From Rubritepida sp. (lineage in GTDB: Bacteria; Pseudomonadota; Alphaproteobacteria; Acetobacterales; Acetobacteraceae): DNA of 27,714 bases. Made by a program: the position numbers and the translations under genes. Shown here in pieces: positions 21,092-27,714 of this stretch (the first letter of the stretch is position 1; the number at the start of each line of letters is the position of its first letter). The stretch spans positions 1 to 27,714 of the forward strand of contig JACMRO010000086.1 of assembly GCA_014376425.1 (NCBI GenBank), read 5' to 3'. Below the pieces are notes generated by a model that was not told the DNA's origin, made no database searches, and saw only the letters and a list, made by a program, of their open reading frames with translations.

Positions 21092-22696
21092 TCACCGCTC
21101 AAGCGCCGCGCGGATCACCGCCACGCTGCGGGGAATGCCGTAGGCGGCAATGACGGAGCCGAAGCGCGGGCCCTCATCTGCACCCAGAAGCACCTGGTAG
21201 AGTGCATTGAACCAGCTGCGGCCCACGCCCATTGAGCCGTCCTTGTTGGGTGTGGTGAAGGGCGGGCGGCGGCCGGCATCGTAGATGATGTCCTGGATGG
21301 CGCGGGCGCGGTCGCCACCTGCTGGCATCGCGTCGATCGCGGGTTCGGCCGCTTCCAGTCGCATGACGAGGTCTTCCAGCCCTTCGCGCTCCTCAGCCGA
21401 CGGCGCACGCGGCCGCAGTCCTGGACGCACGAAATCCTCGCAATAGGCGACGGCACGGCCGACCAGCAGGTCGAGAAACGGGTGGCTTTCGGGCGCGGTG
21501 TCGGGCGCGTAATTGCGGACGAAGGCCCACAGGTCGGCGGGTGTCTGCGCGGCGCTGACGGCCGCCAGGTTGAGCAGGGTCTGGAACGTCAGCGGCGAGT
21601 GCGCCGATTGCGGCACCTGGCCGGCATGTATGTGCCATGCCGGGCTGGCAGCAGCCTCGGGCAGGGAGGTGGCCCGCGCGCGCTCGGCGTTCTGCAGGTA
21701 TTCATCCACCGCGCGGGGGATGACGTCGAAATACAGTCGCTTGGCCCGGGTCGGCTGGTTGTACATGAACTGGCTGAGGCTCTCGGGCGGGGCGTAGCGC
21801 AGCCATTCGTTGATGGTCAGGCCATTGCCCTTCGACTTGCTGATCTTCTGCCCGCCATCGTCCAGGAACAGCTCATAGGTCAGGTTGACCGGCGGCTCGG
21901 CGCCCAGGGCGCGGCAGATCTGCGAGGAAAGCCGCACGCTGTCGATCAGGTCCTTGCCGGACATCTCGTAATCCACACCCAGCGCGTACCAGCGCATCGC
22001 CCAATCGGCCTTCCACTGCGCCTTGCAATGCCCGGCGATGACAGGGGTTTCAAAGCGCGTGCCCGCCTCGTCGCGCCAGACCAGGGTGCCGTCGGCGCGC
22101 ACCTCCTCCATCGGCACCTGCATGACGATTCCGGTGACGGGGTGGATGGGCAGGAAGGGCGAATAGGTGGCGCGCCGGTCCGGCCCCAGGGTGGGCAGGA
22201 TGATGGCGCGGATCTCGTCATGAATCTCGCACATCCGCAGCAGCGCGGAGTCGAAGCGACCCTGGGCGTAATATTCGGTGCTGGAGGCGAATTCGTAGTC
22301 GAAGCCGAAACTGTCCAGGAAGCCGCGGAGGCGGGCGTTGTTATGCGCGCCGAAGCTGTCATGGGTGCCGAAGGGGTCGGGGATGCGGGTCAGCGGCCGG
22401 CCCAAATTGGCCAGCAGCAGATCGCGGTTCGGCACATTGTCCGGCGCCTTTCGCAGCCCGTCCATGTCGTCGCTGAAAGCCAGCAGGCGCGACGGCATGC
22501 CGGTCAGCGCCGTGAAGGCGTGGCGAACCCACGAGGTGCGGGCGACCTCGCCAAAGGTGCCGATATGCGGCAGGCCGGAAGGGCCGTAGCCGGTCTCGAA
22601 CAGGGCGTGGGTCTTGCCCGACCTGGCCAGCCGGTCGGCTAGTTTGGCTGCTTCCTCGATGGGCCAGGCTTTGACGGTGCGTAGGTCGGCGGGCAT
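21092..22696 (-). CDS. lysK: Class I lysyl-tRNA synthetase
   Basis: 534 residues. Charges tRNA-Lys with lysine. It is the class I (Rossmann-fold) enzyme found in archaea and some bacteria, including many alphaproteobacteria, not the class II LysS of E. coli. The HIGH-type motif PSGLPHIGT is at 39-47 and the KMSKS-type motif KISKS at 284-288. FSDDMDGLRKAPDN and YSPFLPIHPVTG are also characteristic. The start at 22696 (MPADLRTVKAWPIEEA) gives the family-like N-terminus; ATG at 22714 would add six residues and neither has a clear ribosome binding site. It lies 31 bases after the upstream small gene and ahead of mprF, which uses Lys-tRNA. Confidence 0.95.
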   Translation of the reverse strand: MPADLRTVKAWPIEEAAKLADRLARSGKTHALFETGYGPSGLPHIGTFGEVARTSWVRHAFTALTGMPSRLLAFSDDMDGLRKAPDNVPNRDLLLANLGRPLTRIPDPFGTHDSFGAHNNARLRGFLDSFGFDYEFASSTEYYAQGRFDSALLRMCEIHDEIRAIILPTLGPDRRATYSPFLPIHPVTGIVMQVPMEEVRADGTLVWRDEAGTRFETPVIAGHCKAQWKADWAMRWYALGVDYEMSGKDLIDSVRLSSQICRALGAEPPVNLTYELFLDDGGQKISKSKGNGLTINEWLRYAPPESLSQFMYNQPTRAKRLYFDVIPRAVDEYLQNAERARATSLPEAAASPAWHIHAGQVPQSAHSPLTFQTLLNLAAVSAAQTPADLWAFVRNYAPDTAPESHPFLDLLVGRAVAYCEDFVRPGLRPRAPSAEEREGLEDLVMRLEAAEPAIDAMPAGGDRARAIQDIIYDAGRRPPFTTPNKDGSMGVGRSWFNALYQVLLGADEGPRFGSVIAAYGIPRSVAVIRAALER

Positions 22697-22727
22697 GCGG
22701 CACGGATGGCGCATGACCGCCGTGGGG

Positions 22728-23036
22728 TCAACGCGGAGCGAACACCATCGCGTCGCGATTGTCCTGCATCAGCCGTTGCAGGCTGGGAATGCGCTCCAGC
22801 CCCAGCCCCGACAGCAGCATGCCGTCCTCGCCGCCGCCCACCGCCGGGTAGTTGCCGCCGGAAACCTTCTCCCACTTGCCGGATGGCTTGCGGATTTCGA
22901 CGTTCACCACGGTGGTCTTCAGCGCCAGGCGGATGATCGCGTCGTTGGGCCGGGCCGGCTTGGACAGGCTGGGATGGCCGCCGATGATCCGCCAGCCATT
23001 GGCCAGCGCCCAGGCGGTGATGTCCTCTTTCGTCAT
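22728..23036 (-). CDS. Small protein of unknown function
   Basis: 102 residues (MTKEDITAWALANGWRIIGG at the start). No signal peptide, membrane segment or metal motif is visible and I recognise no family. The middle (DAIIRLALKTTVVNVEIRKP) looks like alternating beta strands, followed by a Gly-rich stretch and a helix with an LERIPSLQRLMQD sequence. Codon use resembles the neighbours. Its ATG overlaps the stop of the deacetylase-family gene (ATGA), so it belongs to the same transcript and is very likely translated. Confidence 0.8.
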   Translation of the reverse strand: MTKEDITAWALANGWRIIGGHPSLSKPARPNDAIIRLALKTTVVNVEIRKPSGKWEKVSGGNYPAVGGGEDGMLLSGLGLERIPSLQRLMQDNRDAMVFAPR

Positions 23037-23938
23037 GCAGTCTCCAGTGCGGTGAGGTGCACAGCCACGCTGGCTTCCAGCGCCTGGAGGTCATAGCCGC
23101 CTTCCAGCATGCTCACCACCGGCACGCCGGGCGCGGCCGCCAGGATGGCGCGGGTGACCCAAGCGAAGTCGGCCTCGTCCAGGCGCAGCTGCGCCAACGG
23201 GTCGCGCACATGCGCGTCGAAGCCGGCTGAGATGATGACCAGGCCGGGGTCGAAGCCGGTGACACGCGGCAGGGCCGCTTCCCAGGCGGCCCGGAATGCC
23301 GCGCCGCCGGCGCCCGGCCGCAGCGGCAGGTTCATCACATTGCCCACACCGGTCTCCGCCGCGCCGCCGGTGCCGGGGTAGCAGGGCATCTGGTGGCTGG
23401 AGATGAAAAGGATGCTCGGGTCGGCCTCCACGCAGGCCTGGGTGCCGTTGCCGTGATGCACGTCGAAATCCAGGATGGCGACGCGCGTCACGCCGCACGC
23501 GGCCTGGGCGTGGCGGGCAGCGACGACGACGTTGCTGAACAGGCAGAAGCCCATCGGCCGCGCCGGTTCGGCATGGTGGCCGGGCGGGCGGGTGGCACAG
23601 AAGGCGGCCCGGTGCTGGCCGCCGCACACCGCCTCCACCGCGCGCACCCCCGCACCGGCGGCGCGCAACGCGGCTTCGGCGCTGCCGGCGCTCATGATGG
23701 TATCGGCGTCCAGCGCCACGCGGTCGCAGCCTTCGGGACGAATCGCCAGGATGGCTTCGACATACGCCGCCGGGTGGACGCGGGCGAGCTGCTCGGCCGT
23801 GGCCCGCGGCGCGGCCTCCCGCGGTCTGTCGCCGATGGCGGCCCAGGCTGCGCGTAGCCGGTCCGGACATTCCGGGTGGCCCTCGCCCATGTCGTGGCCT
23901 AGGCAGTCGTCATGGGTGAGGATGAGCAGATCAGCCAT
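23033..23938 (-). CDS. Histone deacetylase-family amidohydrolase
   Basis: 301 residues. Members hydrolyse N-acetyl groups on lysines, polyamines or small amides using a zinc ion. All active-site pieces are present: RPPGHHAEP with the His pair at 121/122, DFDVHHGNGT with zinc ligands Asp159 and His161, SAGFDAH with the third ligand Asp241, and EGGYD with the catalytic Tyr282. HPECPDRL at 21-28 is the usual N-terminal signature. Start 23938 gives MADLLILTHDDC, and the start overlaps the tusA-like stop by eight bases. The substrate is unknown: acetyl-lysine, acetylpolyamine or acetoin-pathway functions are all possible for this family. Confidence 0.93.
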   Translation of the reverse strand: MADLLILTHDDCLGHDMGEGHPECPDRLRAAWAAIGDRPREAAPRATAEQLARVHPAAYVEAILAIRPEGCDRVALDADTIMSAGSAEAALRAAGAGVRAVEAVCGGQHRAAFCATRPPGHHAEPARPMGFCLFSNVVVAARHAQAACGVTRVAILDFDVHHGNGTQACVEADPSILFISSHQMPCYPGTGGAAETGVGNVMNLPLRPGAGGAAFRAAWEAALPRVTGFDPGLVIISAGFDAHVRDPLAQLRLDEADFAWVTRAILAAAPGVPVVSMLEGGYDLQALEASVAVHLTALETA

Positions 23939-24161
23939 CGGCGCGCTTGCGCAGCACGAAGCGCAGTTCGTCGCCGTTCTTCTCGGTGACCAGCAGGGCG
24001 TGGCCGGTCTCGGTCGCGAAGGCGGCGAAGTCGCGCTCCGCTGCCGGGTCGGTGGCCAGCACCTCCAGCGCCTCGCCTGCCGCCATGCCGCGCAGTGCCT
24101 TGTTGGCCTTGAGCACCGGCAGCGGGCAGCGCAGCCCGCGCACATCCAGCTTGTGTTCCAT
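23931..24161 (-). CDS. TusA/SirA-family sulfur carrier protein
   Basis: 76 residues (MEHKLDVRGLRCPLPVLKAN...). The motif RGLRCPLPVLKA is the TusA signature; its Cys12 carries persulfide sulfur, in E. coli TusA destined for 2-thiouridine at tRNA wobble positions. The length and the C-terminal beta strand (LLVTEKNGDELRFVLRKR) match. The start at 24161 gives the family N-terminus; the longer frame upstream runs through an intergenic palindrome. No TusBCDE or other sulfur-transfer partner is in the window. It is first in the minus-strand block. Other TusA paralogues have roles in sulfur oxidation or molybdenum cofactor synthesis, so the exact role is open. Confidence 0.92.
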   Translation of the reverse strand: MEHKLDVRGLRCPLPVLKANKALRGMAAGEALEVLATDPAAERDFAAFATETGHALLVTEKNGDELRFVLRKRADG

Positions 24162-24182
24162 GGCCTTATCCAGCACGGGCTG

Positions 24183-24234
24183 GCCCTCGCCGGCAAGCCC
24201 GGGTGAGGCCCGGGTAAGGCTTGCCGGCAAGGGC
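24183..24234. repeat. Large inverted repeat in the tusA/mak divergent gap
   Basis: The left arm at 24183-24199 and right arm at 24218-24234 are complementary over 17 positions with one mismatch (the core is GCCGGCAAGCC/GGCTTGCCGGC). Between them lies a second, smaller element, CCCGGG (24198-24203) and CCCGGG (24209-24214). The whole element covers more than half of the 95-base gap between divergent genes. It could be an operator, a cruciform or hairpin in both leaders, or a mobile short palindromic repeat. Confidence 0.65.
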
Positions 24235-24256
24235 GCGCAGGCCCCACCCTGGCTCC

Positions 24257-25081
24257 ATGCGCATCGGCATCGACCTGGGCGGCACCAAGACCGAGATCGT
24301 GGTGCTGGATGAAGCCGGCGGCCAGCGCCTGCGCCGCCGCGTGCCCACGCCGCGCGATTATGACGGCACGCTGGCCGCCATCGCAGCACTGGTTGCCGGC
24401 GCCGAGGCTCAGTGCGGCCGCTGCACGGTTGGCATCGGCATCCCCGGCAGCCTGTCGCCGGCCACCGGCCTGGTGCGCGGCGCCAACTCCACCTGGCTGA
24501 ATGGCGGGCGGCTGGCGGATGACCTGGCCCGCCGGCTGGACCGCCCGGTGCGCCTGTCCAACGACGCCAACTGCCTGGCGCTGAGCGAGGCGCACCCGGG
24601 CGTCACCTTCGCCGCCATCCTGGGCACCGGCGTCGGCGCCGGTATCGCCATCGACGGCCGGTTGATCGAGGGTGCCAACCGCATCGCCGGCGAATGGGGC
24701 CACAATCCGTTGCCCTGGATGGGCGCCGACGAACAGCCGGGGCCTCGCTGCTGGTGCGGCCGGCTGGGCTGCATCGAGACCTTTCTGTGCGGCCCGGCGC
24801 TGGCGGCGGATGCGGGGGCCGAACCTGCCACGCTGCCGGCCGCCCACCCGGCCGTCGCCCGCCACGCGCACCGTCTGGCGCGCGCGCTGGCCTCCGTCAT
24901 CAACCTGTTGGACCCGGACGTCATCGTGCTGGGCGGCGGCCTCTCCAATATGGCGCATCTTTACGAGCAGGTGCCCCGGCTGTGGGGCGAGTGGGTGTTC
25001 AGCGACGTGGTGCGGACGCGGCTGGTGCAGGCCGCGCATGGCGACAGTTCGGGCGTGCTCGGGGCGGCGCGGCTGTGGTGA
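24257..25081 (+). CDS. mak: Fructokinase of the ROK family (Mak-like)
   Basis: 274 residues. Phosphorylates fructose (and often mannose or glucose) with ATP. MRIGIDLGGTKTEIVVLDEA and the middle segments VGIGIPGSLSPATGLVRGAN, NSTWLNGG, NDANCLALSEA and EWGHNPLPWM match E. coli Mak almost residue for residue. The catalytic Asp is Asp103. Zinc ligands typical of ROK proteins are His149, Cys165, Cys167 and Cys172. DPDVIVLGGGLSNM forms the C-terminal nucleotide site. The ATG at 24257 is chosen because the 12 residues before it are not conserved and lie next to the palindrome. The protein is slightly shorter than Mak of E. coli (about 300). The stop overlaps the next gene by four bases. Confidence 0.94.
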   Translation: MRIGIDLGGTKTEIVVLDEAGGQRLRRRVPTPRDYDGTLAAIAALVAGAEAQCGRCTVGIGIPGSLSPATGLVRGANSTWLNGGRLADDLARRLDRPVRLSNDANCLALSEAHPGVTFAAILGTGVGAGIAIDGRLIEGANRIAGEWGHNPLPWMGADEQPGPRCWCGRLGCIETFLCGPALAADAGAEPATLPAAHPAVARHAHRLARALASVINLLDPDVIVLGGGLSNMAHLYEQVPRLWGEWVFSDVVRTRLVQAAHGDSSGVLGAARLW

Positions 25082-25446
25082 TCCGCGCCGGTCTCATGCT
25101 GGGCGGGCTGGCCTTCCTGGCCGGGCTATGCGCCGGGCCGGTGCGCGAGCTGCTGCTGGCGCCGCGCATCGGCGGGTTGGCCGCGGCGTGGCTGGAAGCG
25201 GCGGTGCTGGCGCCCATCCTGGCCTGGGCCGCCTGGCGCTGCGTACCGGCCGGGCTGACCTTGCCGCGCCGCGCCGGCATAGCGGCCGTGGCCCTGGCCG
25301 TGTCGCTGCTGGGCGAGGCGGCGCTGTCCCTCGCCTTCCAGGCCACTGGCCTGGCCACCGCCCGCTCGCCCCGTACCCCGGCCGAACAGCTGCCGGGCAT
25401 TCTCATGCTGGGCTGGCTGGCGGCGCTGCCAATGCTGCGGCGATGA
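25078..25446 (+). CDS. Small integral membrane protein of unknown function (GTG start)
   Basis: 122 residues. Starts at GTG in the mak stop codon (GTGA), giving MIRAGLMLGGLAFLAGLCAG. Four hydrophobic segments can be read (about residues 4-22, 30-52, 66-88 and 104-120), with few charged residues between, so it probably lies in the inner membrane with both ends on the same side. The last helix ends at LPMLRR. I recognise no family. Overlapping ATGA junction with dinB downstream. The overlaps on both sides are good evidence that this reading frame, rather than the longer ones in the other frames, is used. Confidence 0.75.
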   Translation: MIRAGLMLGGLAFLAGLCAGPVRELLLAPRIGGLAAAWLEAAVLAPILAWAAWRCVPAGLTLPRRAGIAAVALAVSLLGEAALSLAFQATGLATARSPRTPAEQLPGILMLGWLAALPMLRR

Positions 25447-26696
25447 CGCCCAGCCTGTGCCGTGACTGCGGCGCCCGCGATGTGCCCGCTATCTGCCCAA
25501 ACTGCGGCGGCCGCCGGGTCGTCAGCCATGCCGAGCTGTTCACCCTGGCCATCGCCCATGTCGATTGCGACGCCTTCTTCGCCAGCGTCGAGAAGCGCGA
25601 CGACCCGTCGCTGGCGTCGCGCCCCGTGCTGGTGGGCGGCGGCACCCGCGGGGTGGTGGCGGCCTGCTGCTACATCGCGCGGACCCGCGGCGTGCGGTCG
25701 GCCATGCCCATGTTCAAGGCGTTGCAGGCCTGCCCCGATGCCGTGGTCGTCCGGCCGCACTTCGAGAAATACGCCGCCGCCGGCCGTCAGATCCGCGCCA
25801 TGATGCTGCGGCTGACGCCCCAGGTGGCGCCGATGAGCATCGACGAGGCGGTGCTGGACCTTTCCGGCACCGAAGCGCTGCACCGCGCCCCGCCGGCGGC
25901 GGTGCTGGCCAGCTTCGCGCGCGATGTCGAGCGCGAGGTGGGGGTCACCGTCTCGATCGGCCTGGCGCCCAACCGGCTGCTGGCGAAGATCGCCGCCGGC
26001 CGCGACAAGCCGCGCGGCTTCGCGGTGATCGGCGCCGAGGCAGCCGCGTTGCTGGCGCCCGAGCCGGTGCGGCTGCTGCCCGGCGTGGGCCCCGCCATGG
26101 CCACCAGGCTGCATGCCGCGGGCTTCACCACGCTGGGCCAGCTGGGCGCGCTGACCGGGCGCGAAGCGGCAAAGCGCTTCGGCGAAGAGGGCCCCCGCCT
26201 GGCCGCCCGCGCCCGCGGCGAAGACAGTCGCGCCGTCACCCCCGGCCACGACACAAAGAGCATCAGCGCCGAGACCACCTTCAACACCGACCTGTCGACG
26301 CTACCCGATCTGGAGGCGGTGCTGTGGCGGCTGTGCGAGAAGCTGGCGCGGCGCCTGGCGGAAAAAGACTTCTCGGCCGGCGGCGTGACCCTGAAGCTGA
26401 AGACGACCGCTTTCGCCAGCCGCACCCGCGCGGCGCGGCTGGCCACGCCCAGCCAGGTGCCGGACGTGCTGTTCGCCACCGCCCGCAAGCTGCTGGCGCG
26501 TGAGGCCGATGGCACCGCCTTCCGCCTGCTGGGCATTGGCGCGCAGACGTTGCTGCCGGGGGCCATGGCCGATGCGCCCGACCTGGCCGACCCCGATGCG
26601 CCCAGGCGGGTGGCGCGCTGGAACGCGATGGAAAAGCTGCGGCTGCGGTTCGGCGAGGCTGTGGTGCGGCGCGGGCGCGGCTTCAGTAAAGACTAG
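25443..26696 (+). CDS. dinB: DNA polymerase IV (Y family) with N-terminal Cys4 finger
   Basis: 417 residues. Error-prone translesion polymerase. An N-terminal Cys4 cluster (Cys6, Cys9, Cys18, Cys21; CxxC-x8-CxxC) precedes the palm; this type of extra finger is seen in a subgroup of alphaproteobacterial DinB proteins. The catalytic residues are Asp41 in HVDCDAFFASVEK (with Phe46 as the likely steric gate) and Asp134/Glu135 in SIDEAVLD. The thumb has the helix-hairpin-helix LLPGVGPAMATRLHAAG, and the little finger starts around SISAETTFNTDL. The start overlaps the membrane-protein stop (ATGA). It ends tail-to-tail with the glycosyltransferase gene, sharing 14 bases. No LexA-type operator is obvious upstream. 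Confidence 0.95.
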   Translation: MTPSLCRDCGARDVPAICPNCGGRRVVSHAELFTLAIAHVDCDAFFASVEKRDDPSLASRPVLVGGGTRGVVAACCYIARTRGVRSAMPMFKALQACPDAVVVRPHFEKYAAAGRQIRAMMLRLTPQVAPMSIDEAVLDLSGTEALHRAPPAAVLASFARDVEREVGVTVSIGLAPNRLLAKIAAGRDKPRGFAVIGAEAAALLAPEPVRLLPGVGPAMATRLHAAGFTTLGQLGALTGREAAKRFGEEGPRLAARARGEDSRAVTPGHDTKSISAETTFNTDLSTLPDLEAVLWRLCEKLARRLAEKDFSAGGVTLKLKTTAFASRTRAARLATPSQVPDVLFATARKLLAREADGTAFRLLGIGAQTLLPGAMADAPDLADPDAPRRVARWNAMEKLRLRFGEAVVRRGRGFSKD

Positions 26697-27525
26697 CGCC
26701 GCTGCGCCAGTTCCGCGGGCCCAGCTTGTAGTCCATCGGCAGGAAGGGGCGCAGCCAGGGCCATTCCACCCGCAGCGCCACGTCGGGCTCGCGGCCCGCA
26801 CGGTGGCAGCCGGCCAGGTAGGCGACCAGCGCCAGGCTGAGGTTGAACGGGCCGGTATGCGCATGGATGTCGCCGCGAACGCCCTGCGCCATGCAGCGGC
26901 GCAGATGGCCCAGGGCGCCCTCCAGCGCCGCCTGCAGCACCGGGTGGCCGGCGCGCGCGTAGAGCGGCGCGTTGTTGGCGAAGAAGCCGACATGCTCGCC
27001 CGCCGCGCTGGCCGCCAATCCCTCTGCCATCGGCACGATGGTGCCGCCGAACTGGGCGAGCGGCAGAAGCACCAGCCCCGCCTCGAAGCCTGGTAACGGG
27101 CCGGGGCCGCCATAGGCGTCATCCGCATCGACATAGAGGCCGCCCAGCCGCAGCAGCCAGGCCAGACGGAACAGGTCCGACCGCATGGCGGGGTGATGAC
27201 AGTGCCGGTAGGCCGCCAGCACCTCCTGGCCGTAATGGTCGTGCAGCCAGTCGCTCGCCGCCGCATCTGAGAACCGCGCGAGCGGCGGGCCCGCGATGCG
27301 CCAGCTCTCCAGGCTGGCCAGCACGTCGGCGGGCGGTACCGGCTGGTCCCAGAACTGCATGATGGCGGCGGCCTGGTGGTCCGCCACCGGCGCCGTTGCT
27401 GGCCGCAGGATCAGGGCGCGGGTGGCGGCGTGCATCAGGTGGAAGTCGGGTTCGGGGCCGGGCCTGGCAAGCCGGGCGAGCAAGTCCTCGGTCTCGCCCG
27501 GGCCGGGCAGGGTGGCCCAGCTCAT
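26683..27525 (-). CDS. Glycosyltransferase, GT32-like (DXD sugar-binding)
   Basis: 280 residues from ATG 27525 (MSWATLPGPGETEDLLARL). The family core is visible as QFWDQPVPPADVLASLESWR, then HHPAMRSDLFRLAWLLRLGG followed by LYVDADDAYGG. This gives the Arg-Ser-Asp helix and the DXD-type metal/nucleotide-sugar site (YVDADD) of GT32-type enzymes. Near the C-terminus, GHPVLQAALEGALGHL and HTGPFNLSLALVAYL are also typical. The sugar and acceptor cannot be predicted; surface polysaccharide or protein glycosylation are both plausible. The start overlaps the stop of the upstream gene (ATGA), and the end overlaps dinB by 14 bases. Confidence 0.85.
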   Translation of the reverse strand: MSWATLPGPGETEDLLARLARPGPEPDFHLMHAATRALILRPATAPVADHQAAAIMQFWDQPVPPADVLASLESWRIAGPPLARFSDAAASDWLHDHYGQEVLAAYRHCHHPAMRSDLFRLAWLLRLGGLYVDADDAYGGPGPLPGFEAGLVLLPLAQFGGTIVPMAEGLAASAAGEHVGFFANNAPLYARAGHPVLQAALEGALGHLRRCMAQGVRGDIHAHTGPFNLSLALVAYLAGCHRAGREPDVALRVEWPWLRPFLPMDYKLGPRNWRSGASLY

Positions 27526-27713
27526 GCCGGCAGGGCCAGCACATCCTGATGCGATACGGTTGCGGAAAGGCGCTGGGCGTCGGCCTGCTCGAGCCTGTGG
27601 TCCAGCCACGCCTCGATGCGCCGGGATTCGCGGCGCTCCTGGCTGATCGCCGCGTCGGCGCAACCCGTCGCCAGCTCGGCCAGCATGTCGCCGAAGCGGC
27701 GGGGGATGCGCCA
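27522..27713 (-). CDS. C-terminal end of an unknown protein (5' end outside window)
   Basis: The last 63 residues of a minus-strand gene are readable from the window edge to TGA at 27522-27524, in a different frame from the glycosyltransferase. The peptide begins WRIPRRFGDMLAELATGC and continues with an Arg/Glu-rich helix (SQERRESRRIEAWLDHRLEQ) and ends in ALPA. It looks helical. No family can be named from so short a piece. Its stop overlaps the glycosyltransferase ATG in the same ATGA fashion as other gene pairs here, so it is probably the preceding gene of the same operon. Confidence 0.6.
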   Translation of the reverse strand, partial: WRIPRRFGDMLAELATGCADAAISQERRESRRIEAWLDHRLEQADAQRLSATVSHQDVLALPA

Positions 27714-27714
27714 G

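Noticed and set aside
21482..22642. Plus-strand open frame of 386 codons opposite lysK
   Set aside because: Antisense to a complete class I LysRS with both catalytic motifs. No recognisable motif in the shadow.
24162..25039. Extension of the deacetylase frame to 668 codons and of the tusA frame upstream of its ATG
   Set aside because: Upstream parts lie antisense to mak or across the palindrome and are not conserved. Family start sites are at 23938 and 24161.
24672..25442. N-terminal extension of dinB to 674 codons
   Set aside because: The added part is out-of-frame mak and membrane-protein sequence. The ATGA overlap and the Cys4 finger set the start at 25443.

Overview
The window is GC-rich bacterial chromosome. 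Its first 17.5 kb is the main ribosomal-protein/RNA polymerase locus of an alphaproteobacterium. The order rpoC > rpsL-rpsG-tuf > rpsJ...rplO > secY-adk-rpsM-rpsK-rpoA-rplQ, with adk directly after secY and no rpmJ before rpsM, is the alphaproteobacterial arrangement. A class I lysyl-tRNA synthetase, a Bug/TctC periplasmic binding protein, a zinc-ribbon DNA polymerase IV and high GC in the accessory part are compatible with Rhodospirillales, perhaps Acetobacteraceae. The family-level placement is inference.

Layout, + strand, 1-17496: the 3' end of rpoC, then a 234-bp leader region holding a strong hairpin and a candidate promoter. Next come the str, S10, spc and alpha groups in one tight run of 29 further genes. 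Many neighbours overlap by 1-8 bases, so translation is probably coupled. fusA is absent from its usual place between rpsG and tuf. The only sizeable gaps inside the run are before secY (a hairpin plus T-run that looks like a terminator or attenuator) and before rpsM (a hairpin interleaved with a TTGACT promoter). Unusual proteins are L5, with a roughly 60-residue Lys/Gly/Ala-rich N-terminal extension, and RpoA, whose only plausible start is TTG.

Convergent to rplQ, across a pair of tandem GC-rich hairpins, lies a minus-strand block from 24161 down to 17620. In transcription order it is: TusA-like sulfur carrier, histone-deacetylase-family amidohydrolase, small unknown protein, class I LysRS, a structured 214-bp gap, an MprF-type membrane protein whose synthase domain is cut short, a TctC-type solute-binding protein and a small unknown protein. 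MprF enzymes use Lys-tRNA, so the LysRS/MprF neighbourhood makes sense. The missing half of the synthase domain is the most interesting oddity of the window.

Divergent from tusA, across a large inverted repeat, a plus-strand trio with 4-base overlaps encodes a Mak-like ROK fructokinase, a small four-helix membrane protein and DNA polymerase IV with an N-terminal Cys4 finger (24257-26696). The window ends with a minus-strand pair running tail-to-tail into dinB: a GT32-like glycosyltransferase, and the C-terminal end of an upstream protein cut by the window edge. I saw no tRNA or rRNA gene, no insertion sequence and no CRISPR array.
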